A stretch of DNA of 64,000 nucleotides from Stereum hirsutum FP-91666 SS1. Taxonomy: Eukaryota; Basidiomycota; Agaricomycetes; Russulales; Stereaceae. Both the position numbers and the translations under genes were made by a program. A model generated the notes under the pieces. The model made no database searches and was not told where the DNA came from. It saw only the letters and a program-made list of their open reading frames with translations. The stretch lies in contig NW_006763132.1 in NCBI RefSeq assembly GCF_000264905.1, forward strand, positions 969,503-1,033,502. The letters run 5' to 3'. Below are positions 20,423 to 31,634 of this stretch, one piece after another; positions within the stretch are counted from its first letter, which is position 1; the number at the start of each line of letters is the position of its first letter.

Positions 20423-22945
20423 CTACTTTCTTCCCTTTTTGCTCTTTTTCCCGGATTGATTTGACGATCCATGCGTGCCGGCCGCGGCGTGGCCCGTACT
20501 GTTGATATGGGCAAACAGCCTCGTTCTACTATCAAATGTCTCTGAGCAGACGTTGCAGTGCTGCTGTAGAAGTATATCGTTAGTTCGAATGAAGAAGTGA
20601 TGCAAGACGGAGAAAGAGAGACAAATGATCAGCGCACTGATAATTGAGTAGGTCAAGCAAAGGATAGGTAGATAAAGAGCCATCGAAAATGGCTCAGTGG
20701 AACTCATCTAACTTCGCGGAAATGAACCGGCCTCAAGCAATAAGCATGTATGACGATGCCACAAGGAAGTCATCCGGAATTTCCGTCCGTACCGACTTCT
20801 GGAAAAGAAAATCACACTCACCAAGGCCGTAGTATTGCCTTCGCCAACCTCGCGTGCCTTCTTCTTGGCCTCTCGTGCTCTACGCTTCTCCTTCTTAGAC
20901 ATCTCTACACCCACACCATTGTGCGGGGCACCAGCTTCTGTCTCTGATGGAGCATCGTTTTCCCCGGGCTCCTCGTCCTCCGGTGACTGTAGTGTTTTCG
21001 ATGGCGCAGAAGGGTCAACTTGCTCAGTTGTCCATGAGCCAACCCCCTGGGAAGGATCATCATGCATTTTGCCTCTAGACTTACTACCGACCTTGCGCGT
21101 ATTGTTGAGTGAGCTCTGCGTCACGTCCTCATCGAAAGGCTCCGGAGAGGGACCGCGTCGCCGCCGCTTTGACTTGGATTTCGACGGCACAAAGGGCGGG
21201 GTTACTGGCCGTACGGGGGCTTGATCCCTTGGTTTCGACTTTTTCGACTTCGCCTGGGTATTCGAGGACGAGTCGTCAGATGCAACATCGTGTGTGGATG
21301 ATATGCGCACTTCGACATCCTCAGGAGTAGGACTGCGAGGTGGAGAGGGTTGTGATTCGGCTATCTCATTATCCCCTCCGACATCCGGAGCATCCTCGTA
21401 ACCAGATCCTTCGCTGTCGTCTTCATCTTCGTCTCCCTCCTCCATTTCGTCGTCTACGCCTTCCAGTCCGAGCTCATCTTGCTCCATCTCCATCTCCTTC
21501 TTTAACGCTTCCACAGCTTTCAAATGCTTTTTACTCCGCTCGTGGCTATCCCAAGCTGCCTCACTCCTGAACGACTTGCCACACGCCACGCATTCCCATT
21601 CTTCCTCCCCTGCGCCTTCGGCTCGAGCCCACTCTAGGTCCGCGGCATCGACGTGCGCCCTTTGCCATTCCTGTTCGACAAATACCGCTGTGGGCCCAGT
21701 ACTGAGGTTGGCATTGGGACGAGGTGCACGTTTGGGTGTTGAAGTGCCGGAGTTAGAAGCCTGCTGGGAAGCGAGGTGTGCTTTGTACCGAGGATCACGT
21801 TTCCGGATAAATTGAACTAGTTCCTGATAGCGCGAAAGGGTTGTCAGTAAACCTATTATACTCGTAAAATAAGGGTGGTGGCTAATGTCAGCGTACCCTG
21901 ATGATCTCATTATATTCTTTCTTTGCTTCTGCTCGTGCCTTATTGTTGTCCCTCTCCATCAATCTGCCATTGGAAAGCCATAAATAAGATACTCCTGACT
22001 TTTAGTGAGTGAGGGATGTAGTCATACCTTCTAACCCTGCGATCCGGCGCCTCCGTCAAATTCCATTGGTCCATCCAGGCAAAATCCTTCTCGGTGGCGA
22101 AGTTCAACCAGTTGTTGTAGAAGTGTCTCGCAGCCTCAGCATGCCGGTCCTTCGAAGGCGCGGTCCAGGTCCAGGTTGAGTCACCGAATAGCGGCAACTC
22201 CGTGTTGGACGCAAAAGCCTTTTCCTCTTGTGCGAGTCGGACAAAAAGATTCCTATATATTGTGAAGAAACCCTATGGACTCAGTGTTAGCTCATATCCA
22301 TTGAAATGCGGGGCAGGGCGAATATACACACATTTTCGGAGTCATCAAAAGCAGACCAGATGGTCGGATTAAAGAACATGGCAAGTTGGCGGACAGTCAT
22401 TCCACGCTCTCGAGCCTTCGAGGGAGGCGCGCCCCTCTTGACATCTTCGAACACAGTCTCTTCGTCAGGCTCCGGAACCATCGATGCTCGATGCGAATCG
22501 TACCAGGCCCTTTCCTTCAGAACGTGAACGTCTCAGTCGTCAAGTCTCCTCAGCCCTCCAATGGTAAAGGATGGACTTCATCCTCACCTGGTCATCACTC
22601 AGGACCTAAGCGTACCCATCAGCTCATGAACCGCACTGGTCAGGTCGCACGCACTTCATACGCCTGCTGCAGCGCTGCGAAACGTTGTGTGGCGTTCTCA
22701 TGATCATCGATGTTCTTATCCGGGTGGTGCTTGAGTGCAAGACGACGGAAAGAACGCTACCACCGTCAAGTAATGTAAATAACAACAACAACAACAAGTT
22801 AGTGTCTAGATGAACTACAAAACATTGCTCCTCGCACCTTAATCTCATCCGCTGTGGCGTCCTCCTCCACTTCGAGTAGAGTGTAGTAGTCCTCCACGCC
22901 AGGTCCATCATTTTCATGTTGCGCCCTAGACTCGCGAGCACCCAT
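20423..22945 (-). CDS. JJJ1: JJJ1/DNAJC21-like J-protein (ribosome biogenesis co-chaperone)
   Basis: Eight exons: 22838..22945, 22655..22756, 22588..22605 (18 nt), 22332..22514, 22028..22272, 21897..21963, 20822..21823 and 20423..20563; 621 residues. Seen: an N-terminal J-domain ([18 protein letters not shown], then [15 protein letters not shown] with HPD at residues 47-49, [15 protein letters not shown]), a JJJ1-type region ([31 protein letters not shown]), a C2H2 finger ([20 protein letters not shown]), a long acidic/Ser-rich linker with basic clusters, and a second C-terminal C2H2 finger ([20 protein letters not shown]) followed by a Lys-rich tail. The yeast orthologue stimulates Hsp70 (Ssa) and helps release and recycle Arx1 and Alb1 from pre-60S subunits. 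It shares a 169-nt divergent promoter with TIM13. Confidence 0.95.
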
Positions 22946-23114
22946 TCCGAGTAAAATAGACACGAATAGCTAGGGCAGGTGATGGAGAAACACAGAGAAA
23001 TGAGTCAACTCCCAAATCGGCGATGTTTTCCAGACGCAGGACGCTGCCGTCACGTGCTCGACTCATACAGAATTTCTCGCGTTCTCGCGTCGAAAAAGCG
23101 AACACAGAACCATC
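22946..23114. promoter_or_regulatory. Short divergent promoter JJJ1 / TIM13 with CACGTG
   Basis: Only 169 nt lie between the two ATGs. A CACGTG palindrome lies at 23051-23056, about 60 nt upstream of the TIM13 start. The same hexamer occurs in the divergent PRP18/COX12 promoter. CACGTG is the core site of bHLH factors such as Cbf1; binding here is an inference. Confidence 0.45.
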
Positions 23115-23696
23115 ATGGCCGATTTCTTCAAATCCTCGTCGTCGGCTTCGCCTTCGCCTACTCCTCAAGGTACTTTAGCTCTGCTATTGCCTCCTATGGA
23201 GTCTCAGACTTTATAAACCTTTTCCAGATGCCCTCGCTCGCAAAGAGGCTGTCATGACATCTATCCGGAACGAGCTTGCTCTCGCAAACGCGCAGGAGCT
23301 CATGAACGTATGTTAAAGTTTTCCAGATCACACCCGGGATGGTTCATGGAGCACATATAATATCAGAAAACAAACGAAAAATGTTACGCAAAATGCGTTA
23401 CCAAGCCCTCCACTTCGCTGTCGGGCTCTGAGGAGGTGCGCCTCGTTATCCTCCCCATCCCTCCCCATTAGACTCTTCTAATGCCTGCTCTTTATTCATT
23501 CTGTATCCATTTCATCATATTCAGACATGTCTGGCTCGCTGTCTGGATAGGTATATGGAGGCTTGTGAGTTCCGAGCTTCAGACTGTTTCATCATGTTTG
23601 TGACGCGTGCGCTAATACTCCTCTGCAGTCAACATCGTCAGCCGGGCATATACCACTCGGCTCAGCAAAGAGCGTCTTACTGAGACCCAGATATAA
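23115..23696 (+). CDS. TIM13: Mitochondrial import inner membrane translocase subunit Tim13
   Basis: Five exons: 23115..23169, 23228..23307, 23367..23435, 23525..23564 and 23629..23696; 103 residues. A small-Tim protein of the intermembrane space: the Tim8-Tim13 hexamer chaperones hydrophobic precursors to TIM22. Twin CX3C is present: Cys51 and Cys55 (CYAKC) and Cys70 and Cys74 (CLARC), spaced as the family requires for two disulfides. The N-terminal FKSSSSASPSPTP stretch is variable. MTSIRNELALANAQELMNKT precedes the first Cys pair, and the C-terminal helix reads DRYMEAFNIVSRAYTTRLSK. All intron phases agree. Confidence 0.95.
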
Positions 23697-25605
23697 GTCG
23701 CGACCTTGGAGTTCAGCCCCGTCCCTGGTCTATGCGTGAAGCCACGAACCGAGCGCGTATGAGCATCCCGCGGACTATAGCATCCTCCGGCCCCTGGCCC
23801 CTGGCCAGACATGGACGTATGTTCCCATGTAATATACATATTTATTACACCCCCTGCAGTCTTTGCCGCACTCGCTCAAGAGTAACCTCAGCTCTAGATT
23901 ACCTATCATCTGTTACGCAGTCGTTCTAGTGGTCAGCTAGTAGTTCGTGCAACGCGCTGCATAATGATTTTCGTTCCCACCGAACTTGCTGCTATAACCA
24001 GCGTCACTATGGATCGCTCCTCAAAGCTGAGCTTCAAATTTCCGCCGTTCAAGTCATTTGCCCTTGGTTTCTTGACATGATGAGCTGTATTATATGGAGA
24101 AGAGTGGTAATCCTGAAGCGAGACGACGGCTGAGGCCCCTAAGGGCTCGGACAGGCTCGGACGTTGTCGTGGCGCTCAAAGCAGTCTGGCGTTCCGCTCA
24201 TTATGGGGAACGTGGCGACAATTTATAGTCACCATTGCCTTGGTCGAGATGACCATTCGATTTGCCTCCGTTCATTTAACGATCATAATTCGTTTAGATG
24301 GACGTATATAGCTAAGAGTTCGCCGGCGACTCATGCGCACGCCTGCCGGCGGCAAACCACGTCGTCAGTTCACCGGAGACACATAGAGAACTCAATGGAG
24401 GTCTTCAGGGATCGACCGTAAGTACTTGTGAGACTTTGTGAGATCGTCTAGAAAATGTTTCAGTGTGTTGATGTTTTGCTCCCTGAAATCGGTCGGCGAC
24501 ACGATTTCCGTGTCGGACCTCTCTGAGTGCGCCCGGAGTCTCAACTAGTCTCAACTGACTGAACGGACATCAAGAATCGTTGATAAATAAGCGCTCGTCC
24601 ATACCCGTGGTGCGTGTGTACATACTACGTGCGGCACGTTCGTGAGCCTTTCCGACGTTTCATGAGGATCGACGCTATTGATCCTTCTTTCTTCGTTGTC
24701 TGCGGTTCGCCTATACGCCATGCTGAGCGACAATGTGCAAGGCCACAAACACAAATGACCACTGAAGGAGAACGATCCATGTTTTATGAACCATTCAGCC
24801 GGGAAAGGCCCAAAACCGAGGTATCGAAATATATGGCAAGGACAAGGTAGACAACGAGCGTATTTGCCAATGCATGAAATAATTTAAATAGTTACTGTAT
24901 AGACAGTGTCATCCATGCTGACGAAATGAGGGTTTGGGTGGATAGTAGTAGAAGAGTCATGTACCAGACGGCGGAGAACAGAGGGGACAAAAGACGAAAA
25001 CAAAAGCAAATAAGTAACCGAGACAAGGACATAGAGCCAAGAGAAGACGGAGAGGGCCAGGGTGCGGATGAACAACTAGAGTAACATATGTACAAGAGTC
25101 GGGAGGAAGCACGATGAGGGGGTGCTTTAAGGATTTCGAGAGTGCGTGGAGGAGAGAGAGGAGACACAGAATAAGTATAGCCGTTATGTACAATGCGAGA
25201 GTCGAGAGAGAGGCGAGACAATGAGCAAGAGGAGCGTGATAATGTGTTTGATCGAAAACGAAGAGGAGAGCAGGCCAATATAGCCGAGTGGAGAATCAAG
25301 AAGAATACATGCCGCGGGGTTTATGGTAATGCAAAGAAATGACGGCAGCCGACAGATAAGGAAGGTCGAAATGTTAATGTATGAGATCTGATGGCAAAGA
25401 AGAGGCCTTTGATGTCAGATAGAGTCACGTAGTCGTTGGGACGGGAGATGATCACTCACGATGATGCGGCGCGACAGATATGTGATAGATAGACGAAGAG
25501 ATGCGACAAGAAAGTGCCATAGGCGTGAGTAATGTACTTGGAGCAATAATGAAACAGGTAAATCGAAAGTAATGCCATGAACGAACGGAATAAAAAGCAC
25601 GACAT
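23697..25605. other. Convergent intergenic region
   Basis: 1.9 kb between the 3' ends of TIM13 and the homeobox gene. No coherent gene on either strand. 24100-24180 contains a short GGCTCGGAC repeat. 24920-25330 is purine-rich (AGAGGA-type) on the plus strand and probably includes the 3' UTR of the homeobox gene. Confidence 0.4.
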
Positions 25606-27395
25606 TTAACGAGAGTGGTCATCCTGGCCAGGATACTGCAGCATAGATGGGTGAGTCGGCATGTACTGCTCCGCCGACTGTTGAAGCGAACCGTTCATGG
25701 GCCGTGAGTAGAACGGTGTGGACATAATGGAGGGCGACGAGTTGGTATACTGTGAGTGAGACGTATTGGGACGGTCGGACATGTACGAAGACGTCGAGTC
25801 GGTGTTATCGGACATATAGTGCACTGAGTCGACGCTCCCATAGGCGCGCTGCTGGAGGGGCATATGACCATAATCACTGCCCATCGGGGAGTGACGCGCC
25901 TGTTCGGCACTTGGATACTGCTCGTACATCTGTGTCGGTGTGGAGTACCCGCTGGCACTCACAGACCGGGAGGGCATGGGCTGTGCGAGCTGGGAGTAGG
26001 ACACGGCGTACGGAGTCGGGGACACGCTATGCGAGTGGGCATGGGAGTGAGACGATGAAGCGCGGTCGTCATACTCCGAGACCTCGTTTGACGGTGGCGT
26101 AAACTGAAGAGATGGAGCACTGGAAAACTGCCGCTTTTGTATACCCATCATCGACATCTGCTGCGTCTGGTCGATCAAGTCAGCCGGATATTGGGATTGG
26201 GGATGCGAGCCATAAGAGCGATCCGCAGCAGCCATTCCGCTTGAGAGCGGCATTGGACTCAGATCAATCGCGGTGGCGGGCCTCGATTGGGGATGGTCAA
26301 GATATGCCGGTTTGTGCAAACGAATATCCGAGGTATTGTGCGAGTTGAAGGTTCGCAAGATGTGAGCCAGTTGCACGGCAGAGCCGGTGAGATCGTGTCG
26401 GAGGACCTTCGTCGCCTGCATCCCTTCCGTCCAGTCCGCACACCGTTTCCATGCCCGCGTTCCGCTCGGCGTGTCGTACTCCAGATAAAATATCGGTGGT
26501 TGCGAAAGGTAGAACGCAGCGCGTCCTGTACCGGGCGAGTCGTTAATGAACTCCGTGTTGACAATGGTATCGAAAGGGATCTCCATCTTGAAACCGTATC
26601 CCATCGAATAGATGAACCAGATAAGGCAACGTTTTGGCTCGCAGAGATATGCGACCAGATCGTGCTTGCCTACCGTCGTAGCTATGCGGCGCCAAGTGCC
26701 TATAGCGAGGTCGGTGCAAGGAATGATGGTGACCGCTACGACAGCAGGGCAAGGGTATCAGAACTGAGATGGCGTGGAGTATAAACTATGGACACGAGGA
26801 GAACTCACGGTTGTCTTCGTGGATTAGCTCGTGGAGTTCCGTCTCGTAACCTGGACGTAAATCCGGAGGACTCTCGGGAGGTGCGAGGCTACTTGACGGA
26901 GACTTGCTCTTCCCGTCGAGGAGCTTTGCTTTTGCTCGCCTAGTAGCAGACCATCAATGACTGTCAAAATCGACCGCCGGTGGCGCGAATACGAAAGAGA
27001 GATCGAAAATCGACTGCTTACCTATTCTGAAACCAAATCTGTGTCTGACGCTCCTGCATACTCAACATCTCGCTGATCTCTCGTCTCCGGGCCGCAGTGG
27101 GACTCCTGTCCGCCAAGAAGAACCGTTCGAGGTGCACGAGTTGCTCCGGGGAGACTCTTGACCGCTTGCGCTTCTCTTTGTCGGAAGCGTTCTTGCCAGA
27201 CGATCCCCGTCGTGCAGAAGCACTTCCTCCAGAAGTTGATGTCTCTGGCGAGTCGTACGAAGCAGAGACGGTGGTGCTTCCTGCGTTGTCTATCGTGTCT
27301 TCGGGAGACTTCCCCGCAGAACTAAGCGGGGAGGACGCGTTCGACGCCATCTGAGAGGGATCCTCACCGCTCTTCGCTGATGTACGCTTGAGCAT
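25606..27395 (-). CDS. Homeodomain transcription factor (Hom-type)
   Basis: Three exons: 27022..27395, 26809..26939 and 25606..26735; 544 residues from the most upstream ATG I can justify; a start 15 codons later (MASNASSPLS) is equally possible. Seen: a Ser-rich N-terminus, a homeodomain at about residues 75-132 (KRKRSRVSPEQLVHLERFFL, then ERQTQIWFQNRRAKAKL, with WFQNR of helix 3 split by the first intron), and a conserved second block just after it (IIPCTDLAIGTWRRIA, HDLVAYLCEPKRCLIWFIYS, ending FYLSQPPIFYLEYD). The rest is a long disordered Ser/Tyr/Pro/Gln-rich tail with a His-Ser run (SSSHSHAHSHS). This layout resembles Agaricomycete developmental homeobox regulators (Hom1/Hom2 class) rather than the mating-type HD1/HD2 proteins. 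It is a nuclear regulator; targets cannot be told. The 5' end is uncertain because upstream exons could exist. Confidence 0.87.
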
Positions 27396-29017
27396 GCTTT
27401 CCGTATTCGAACACTGGCCCTTGGCTATAGGTGAAGTGAAAACAAGAGAGCAAATCAATCAGTTCACAAGTCATGAGAGGAATGTAAATATTAACAAAGC
27501 GCGGCAGAAGAACGCGCAAAGGTAACAATAAATATATGAGGCCGCACACACTGACTTTCTTCCATAGAAGTGAAAGCCCAAGTGACGGGGCTTGCGTCGA
27601 GTGTGACAGCCAGTTTGGAGGATGATGGTGGGGGAAAGCAGCAAGAGTGCTGTGATCGAGTCAAGAAGTTGGGATGCCAATGCACCTGAGGATACCGAGG
27701 GCTGGCGGGACGGTCGCCTCAAGCGGTACCAATGGGATCAGGGCCGGGGTCACGCCGGTGATCGGTGGGATCTTGATGAGAGAGGGTACAGATTAATCAA
27801 GAAAGCTGTAGTCAAAAACAGGCGGCTACTAGCAGAGAGGTGAGCAAGGCAGTGCACTTGAAGATCAGGGTCGTGAGGATGCGCGTCTCCTCTCGACTAC
27901 TGCAGCCCACAGAGAGAAAGATGAGAAAAGAGAGTACGGAGGCCAGAGACGTAGAGCTGATGGAAGAGAGGAAGGAAGGGCCTAGCATTTGCGCCATAGC
28001 AAGGAGTGGACAAATAACATGGTCAGATCTAAGCGGAGCAGCTGGACGTCGATTTGTATTTCTCTGGCCGACCGACGGGAGTCTGGGAGATAGGCGTCAC
28101 GCGTCAGAGTGTACTGTGTCCTATTGGGTCCGACGCATGTCCCTCAGCCAAGTAGCATGAGATGGATCTAGGAACAGATAGAAGTGATTCGTGTTTCAGG
28201 TGGCAAGGAGACGGGCATGGTCGGAACGTGACGATCGGAGAACGGCGAAATATGCGGGAGACGGACTTGTACTTATCGCGCGAAACAGCTGTGGTGTTCT
28301 CTCGTGTTCCCGGTGTTGTTGAAGTTAGAACGTGGAAGCTTTGCTGTAAGAGTACAATACTAAGCTCTCTTGGTTGCACGTATGTAGTTCAAAAAGCGAA
28401 GCAAGACGTGGAAGTGTGCATAAGGAGAGTGGGAGGATACGAGCATCCAAGGCGATCCAGAAACGTGGCGGAATAGGTTATCGAATGCAAAACGAGGGGG
28501 CCGCCGGGGGAAGCATGATGTATCGCACAGGAACGTGATGGGGAATGCGTCAAAAAGTGTCAAGAACCAGAATCCGTCGCCATGCGCCAGACTCCCGTAT
28601 TCCCGTGTCTCCACCTTCTTGCCTGATCCGCGCCGCATCAATGATCCCATCAACGGATCCCACCCGAGGACCAGGCTTGCAGAGGCAGTCCAAGTGTTCT
28701 CCACGCCGTGTGGCGAGGCCATATAGCTTGTCGGAACAGGACTCTTCACTATCAACGTCAACATCGACTGCAGTGCTTTGATGATCGTCTCATCTGCTTT
28801 CCTTGACATCAACGCATCAGCAGCACTGGAAAATCGTCGCTACATCGCCTTCGACACGTCATGCAAAGGTCGAAGGTTCATCCCTGTAACCCATCCACGT
28901 AATTTGATCGTTACCCACACGCTCTCGCGTCCCTTTCATCGTACAACCTTTCCCTGCCTCTGCACTGTCCCTATGAGCCCATAACTCCGACGCTCCGGTA
29001 ACTGCAAGAGCTTACAT
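27396..29017. other. Long upstream region of the homeobox gene
   Basis: About 1.6 kb without a supportable gene; probably the promoter and long leader of the homeobox regulator. A Ser-rich minus-strand frame (27471..27722) lacks an ATG and is not called. 28160-28300 and 28540-28980 hold only incoherent frames. Confidence 0.35.
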
Positions 29018-29224
29018 TAGCCTTGTTCAGAGTGCTCATATCGAGCCCTCATAAACGCAGTATATGAGCTCGTATATGAGCTCAATATGAGTTTGATATG
29101 AGCTCCAACACAGCCAAGAGGCTTTGCCGAGCAGTTTCTCCCTAATGGGGCAGCTCAGCTCATATCGAGCTCATTTACGAGCCTCATATGCGAGGCCTCA
29201 ATATGCGAACTCTGAGCAAGGCTA
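29018..29224. mobile_element. MITE-like palindromic element with TA flanks
   Basis: Terminal inverted repeats: TAGCCTTGTTCAGAGT at the left (29018-29033) and its complement ACTCTGAGCAAGGCTA at the right (29209-29224), with one mismatch in 16. Flanking TA on both sides fits a Tc1/mariner-type TA target duplication (element 29020-29222, 203 nt). The interior is built from repeats of ATATGAGCTC and variants, so the whole unit can fold into a long imperfect hairpin. No coding capacity. It lies between the homeobox promoter and the 3' end of the U1-70K gene. Confidence 0.65.
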
Positions 29225-29685
29225 TTGTCCTTGATGATCGATGACGAAGACGCACTCCGAGGGACCTTGAGAATTGATCGAACAGGCCAACAATTACGAC
29301 GACGTGTACTGGTCCCGTCGATCATAGCACGTGTCCGAAGGGATGATACTTACGCGCGAAAGCCAGACGAAGCAGACGACTACCTTCGGACGGTGCTTCT
29401 TCTACGAGCACTAAAAGCAACAGAACCTACCCGCAAAACATACCGATAGCAGGGATTAACACAAACAGGGAAGGGAGAAGTAAAGGATACCAAAACGCCA
29501 CGTCGGAAACGCGAGGGAGTCGTGCGTGAAGGATATGATCTGCGAACGAGAAGAAAGAAAGAAAAAAACAAAAAAAAACAGCACAGCACGTCTCACCATC
29601 AATCATCATACTGTACCACTCATCGAAAGTCACCTTTATCCTAAACACTACTTCGGTTTTACCCGTCGAAGGTCTGCCGTTCCGA
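29225..29685. other. Intergenic / U1-70K 3' flank
   Basis: No gene seen. An A-rich run (AAAGAAAGAAAAAAAC-type) near 29560-29580 is probably in or near the U1-70K 3' UTR. Confidence 0.4.
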
Positions 29686-31263
29686 TCAATACCTAGGCCG
29701 CTTCGAATCCCTATCTTCGAACCCAGAACTCTCGCGTTTGAGGTCGCCTCTGTAGCCTCCACCATAGCCCCCTCCGTTGGGGAACCCCCCAGGTCCTCCA
29801 CCGGAAGGAGGACCATATCCGCCAGGGCCCCCAGGACCAGGTGGCCCGCCGCCATACCTACTGGGAGGCGGTCCATCGAAGCCGCCTCCTGAGTACCCCA
29901 ATCCACCACCACGACCCCTGGAAGACATCGAAACATATTAGCATCTCTCGGTTGCATGGCAGCGACGGCGTTCTGTCAAGATTTGAATGCATGCATACCT
30001 GAAACCTCCACCACCTCGTGGGCCACCAAAGTCGTCGCGTCCGCCTCTGAATCCGCCTCCACCTCCACCACGGAATCCTCCTCTGTCACTGTATCCTCTG
30101 TCAGATGAACCAAATCCTCCGCCTCTATCTCCGAATCCACCACGATCGCCGAAGCCTCCTCTGTCTCCAAACCCTCCACCTCCACCTCTGAAGCCACCGC
30201 GTCCGCCACGGAAGCCACCACGGTCACCACCCCTCCCACCAAAGCCACCGCCACCACGATCCCCACCGCCTATCCCGCCTCTGAAGCCCCCACCTGGAGG
30301 ACCACTGAAGCGTGCCGCCGGAGGTTCGACAGGTTTAGGTCGGCCACCGAGACCACCACCGAGGCGGCGAGGCTTCCAACCTCGCACGGTCCGTCCACGC
30401 TCCACATCTACCATGATCCGCTTGCCCAGGATGTGTAGCCCGTCCGACTCCTTGTACGCAGCTAAAGAAAGAAAGAAAAGGCAAAAAAGGACAAACCCAT
30501 GCGATGAAAGCAGGCAGGGATGTAGCCAAGGTAGTGAGCCCCCAGCACGGTCAGTAACGCGTCACTGAAAGATAGAACGAGAAGGCAGAACTATGGACGG
30601 GATGAATAACCTTTCATGTCGCGTTCGCGTTCGTAAACGACGAAAGCGTAGCCTCGTGAGCGGCCTTTCTTATCCTTGACGATCCTGACTCTCTCAATGG
30701 TACCATAAGTCTCGAACTCCCGGCGGATATCGGTTTCCGTCGCGGTTTTGTGCTAAGCGCCCAAACATGTCAGTCCATCGAACATTACGAAGTGGAAGAG
30801 TAAGTCGCTCACCAATCTGGCAATGAAAAGCGTTTTGTAGGGATCACCTACAGCTTCTGCGTCCTCAGCAGGTTTGTCTGCATCACCGGACCCGCGGTAT
30901 TAGCTTTATGGACGGTTGCCTTTTTTTGAAAACAGAAAATTACGCACAGCTTTCCTTCGCCACCTTAAAATCCTCTGCCCTCTTCTTCTTCCTTTCCTCT
31001 CGCCTTAACTGTCTTTTCGTCTGCTCGGCATGCGTGAACACAGGTTCCTCGCCTTCCTCCATCCCTTCGACAGATTCTCCATTCCCGTTGATGAGACCCG
31101 CGGTCGCGTTTTCCCTCAACGAAGCGAGGATGGCGCCTACACCGGAGACATCCTTCTTCGTGACGCGGTCGATATCCTTGTCGAGCGGTCGGGTATACGG
31201 AAGGGGCGGTCGAGGAGCGAAGAGTTTGAGAAGGTTGGGTGGGAGAAGATGGGTACCGGGCAT
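29686..31263 (-). CDS. SNRNP70: U1 small nuclear ribonucleoprotein 70 kDa (U1-70K) homologue
   Basis: Five exons: 30948..31263, 30813..30877, 30611..30752, 29999..30461 and 29686..29917; 405 residues. The spliceosomal U1 snRNP component that binds stem-loop I. Seen: the N-terminal [18 protein letters not shown] signature, a Lys/Arg-rich helix ([16 protein letters not shown]), an RRM with RNP2 as TLFIAR and RNP1 as SRGYAFVVY, and the diagnostic post-RRM tail [20 protein letters not shown]. The C-terminus is unusually RGG/Gly-rich ([15 protein letters not shown] repeats over about 190 residues) in place of the metazoan RS-type tail, ending [10 protein letters not shown] start at 31263 because the family begins just before LPPNLL; an in-frame ATG exists 14 codons upstream. 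Confidence 0.93.
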
Positions 31264-31634
31264 GCTGACGTGTTGGCGCGCGTTGAGTTCGTGAGAGGAG
31301 CCCAATAAGTACTTGGGGGGATATTAGGGTACAATAACAATATAACACGCGTCCTTGAGAGAGAACGGAGTGACTTTTGGGCGTGTGTATGGCGGGAAAA
31401 GACGTAGCGCGTCGACCCAGACGACGAAGACGATGGCGGGTGAGAAAGTGTGGGTTCGAACTCCGACCAGATTATGCGGTGTATTGTCCCACGGCCGGCT
31501 GGGTGCCGAGAGCAGGATCGCTCGACGAACACTCATCCACTTTGTGAGTGCTATAATCCTTTTGGCCGTCCAAATACTGACATTTCTGCGCTCATATTCA
31601 GCTGGCTCCTTCGTGAAAAGAATTGTTACAGGCG
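31264..31634. promoter_or_regulatory. Divergent promoter U1-70K / COX10
   Basis: 371 nt between the start codons. A B-box-like GGTTCGAACTCC at about 31454 is not part of a foldable tRNA. No other motif is obvious. Confidence 0.4.

Noticed and set aside
27471..27722. Ser-rich minus-strand frame as 5' exon of the homeobox gene
   Set aside because: It lacks an ATG and a stop lies directly upstream in frame, so it cannot supply the start as read.
29987..30568. 193-codon plus-strand open frame rich in Pro
   Set aside because: It is the antisense shadow of the Gly/Arg-rich U1-70K tail; the proline bias follows from GGN codons on the other strand.
31440..31475. B-box-like GGTTCGAACTCC, possible tRNA
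   Set aside because: No matching acceptor, D or anticodon stems can be drawn around it on either side.
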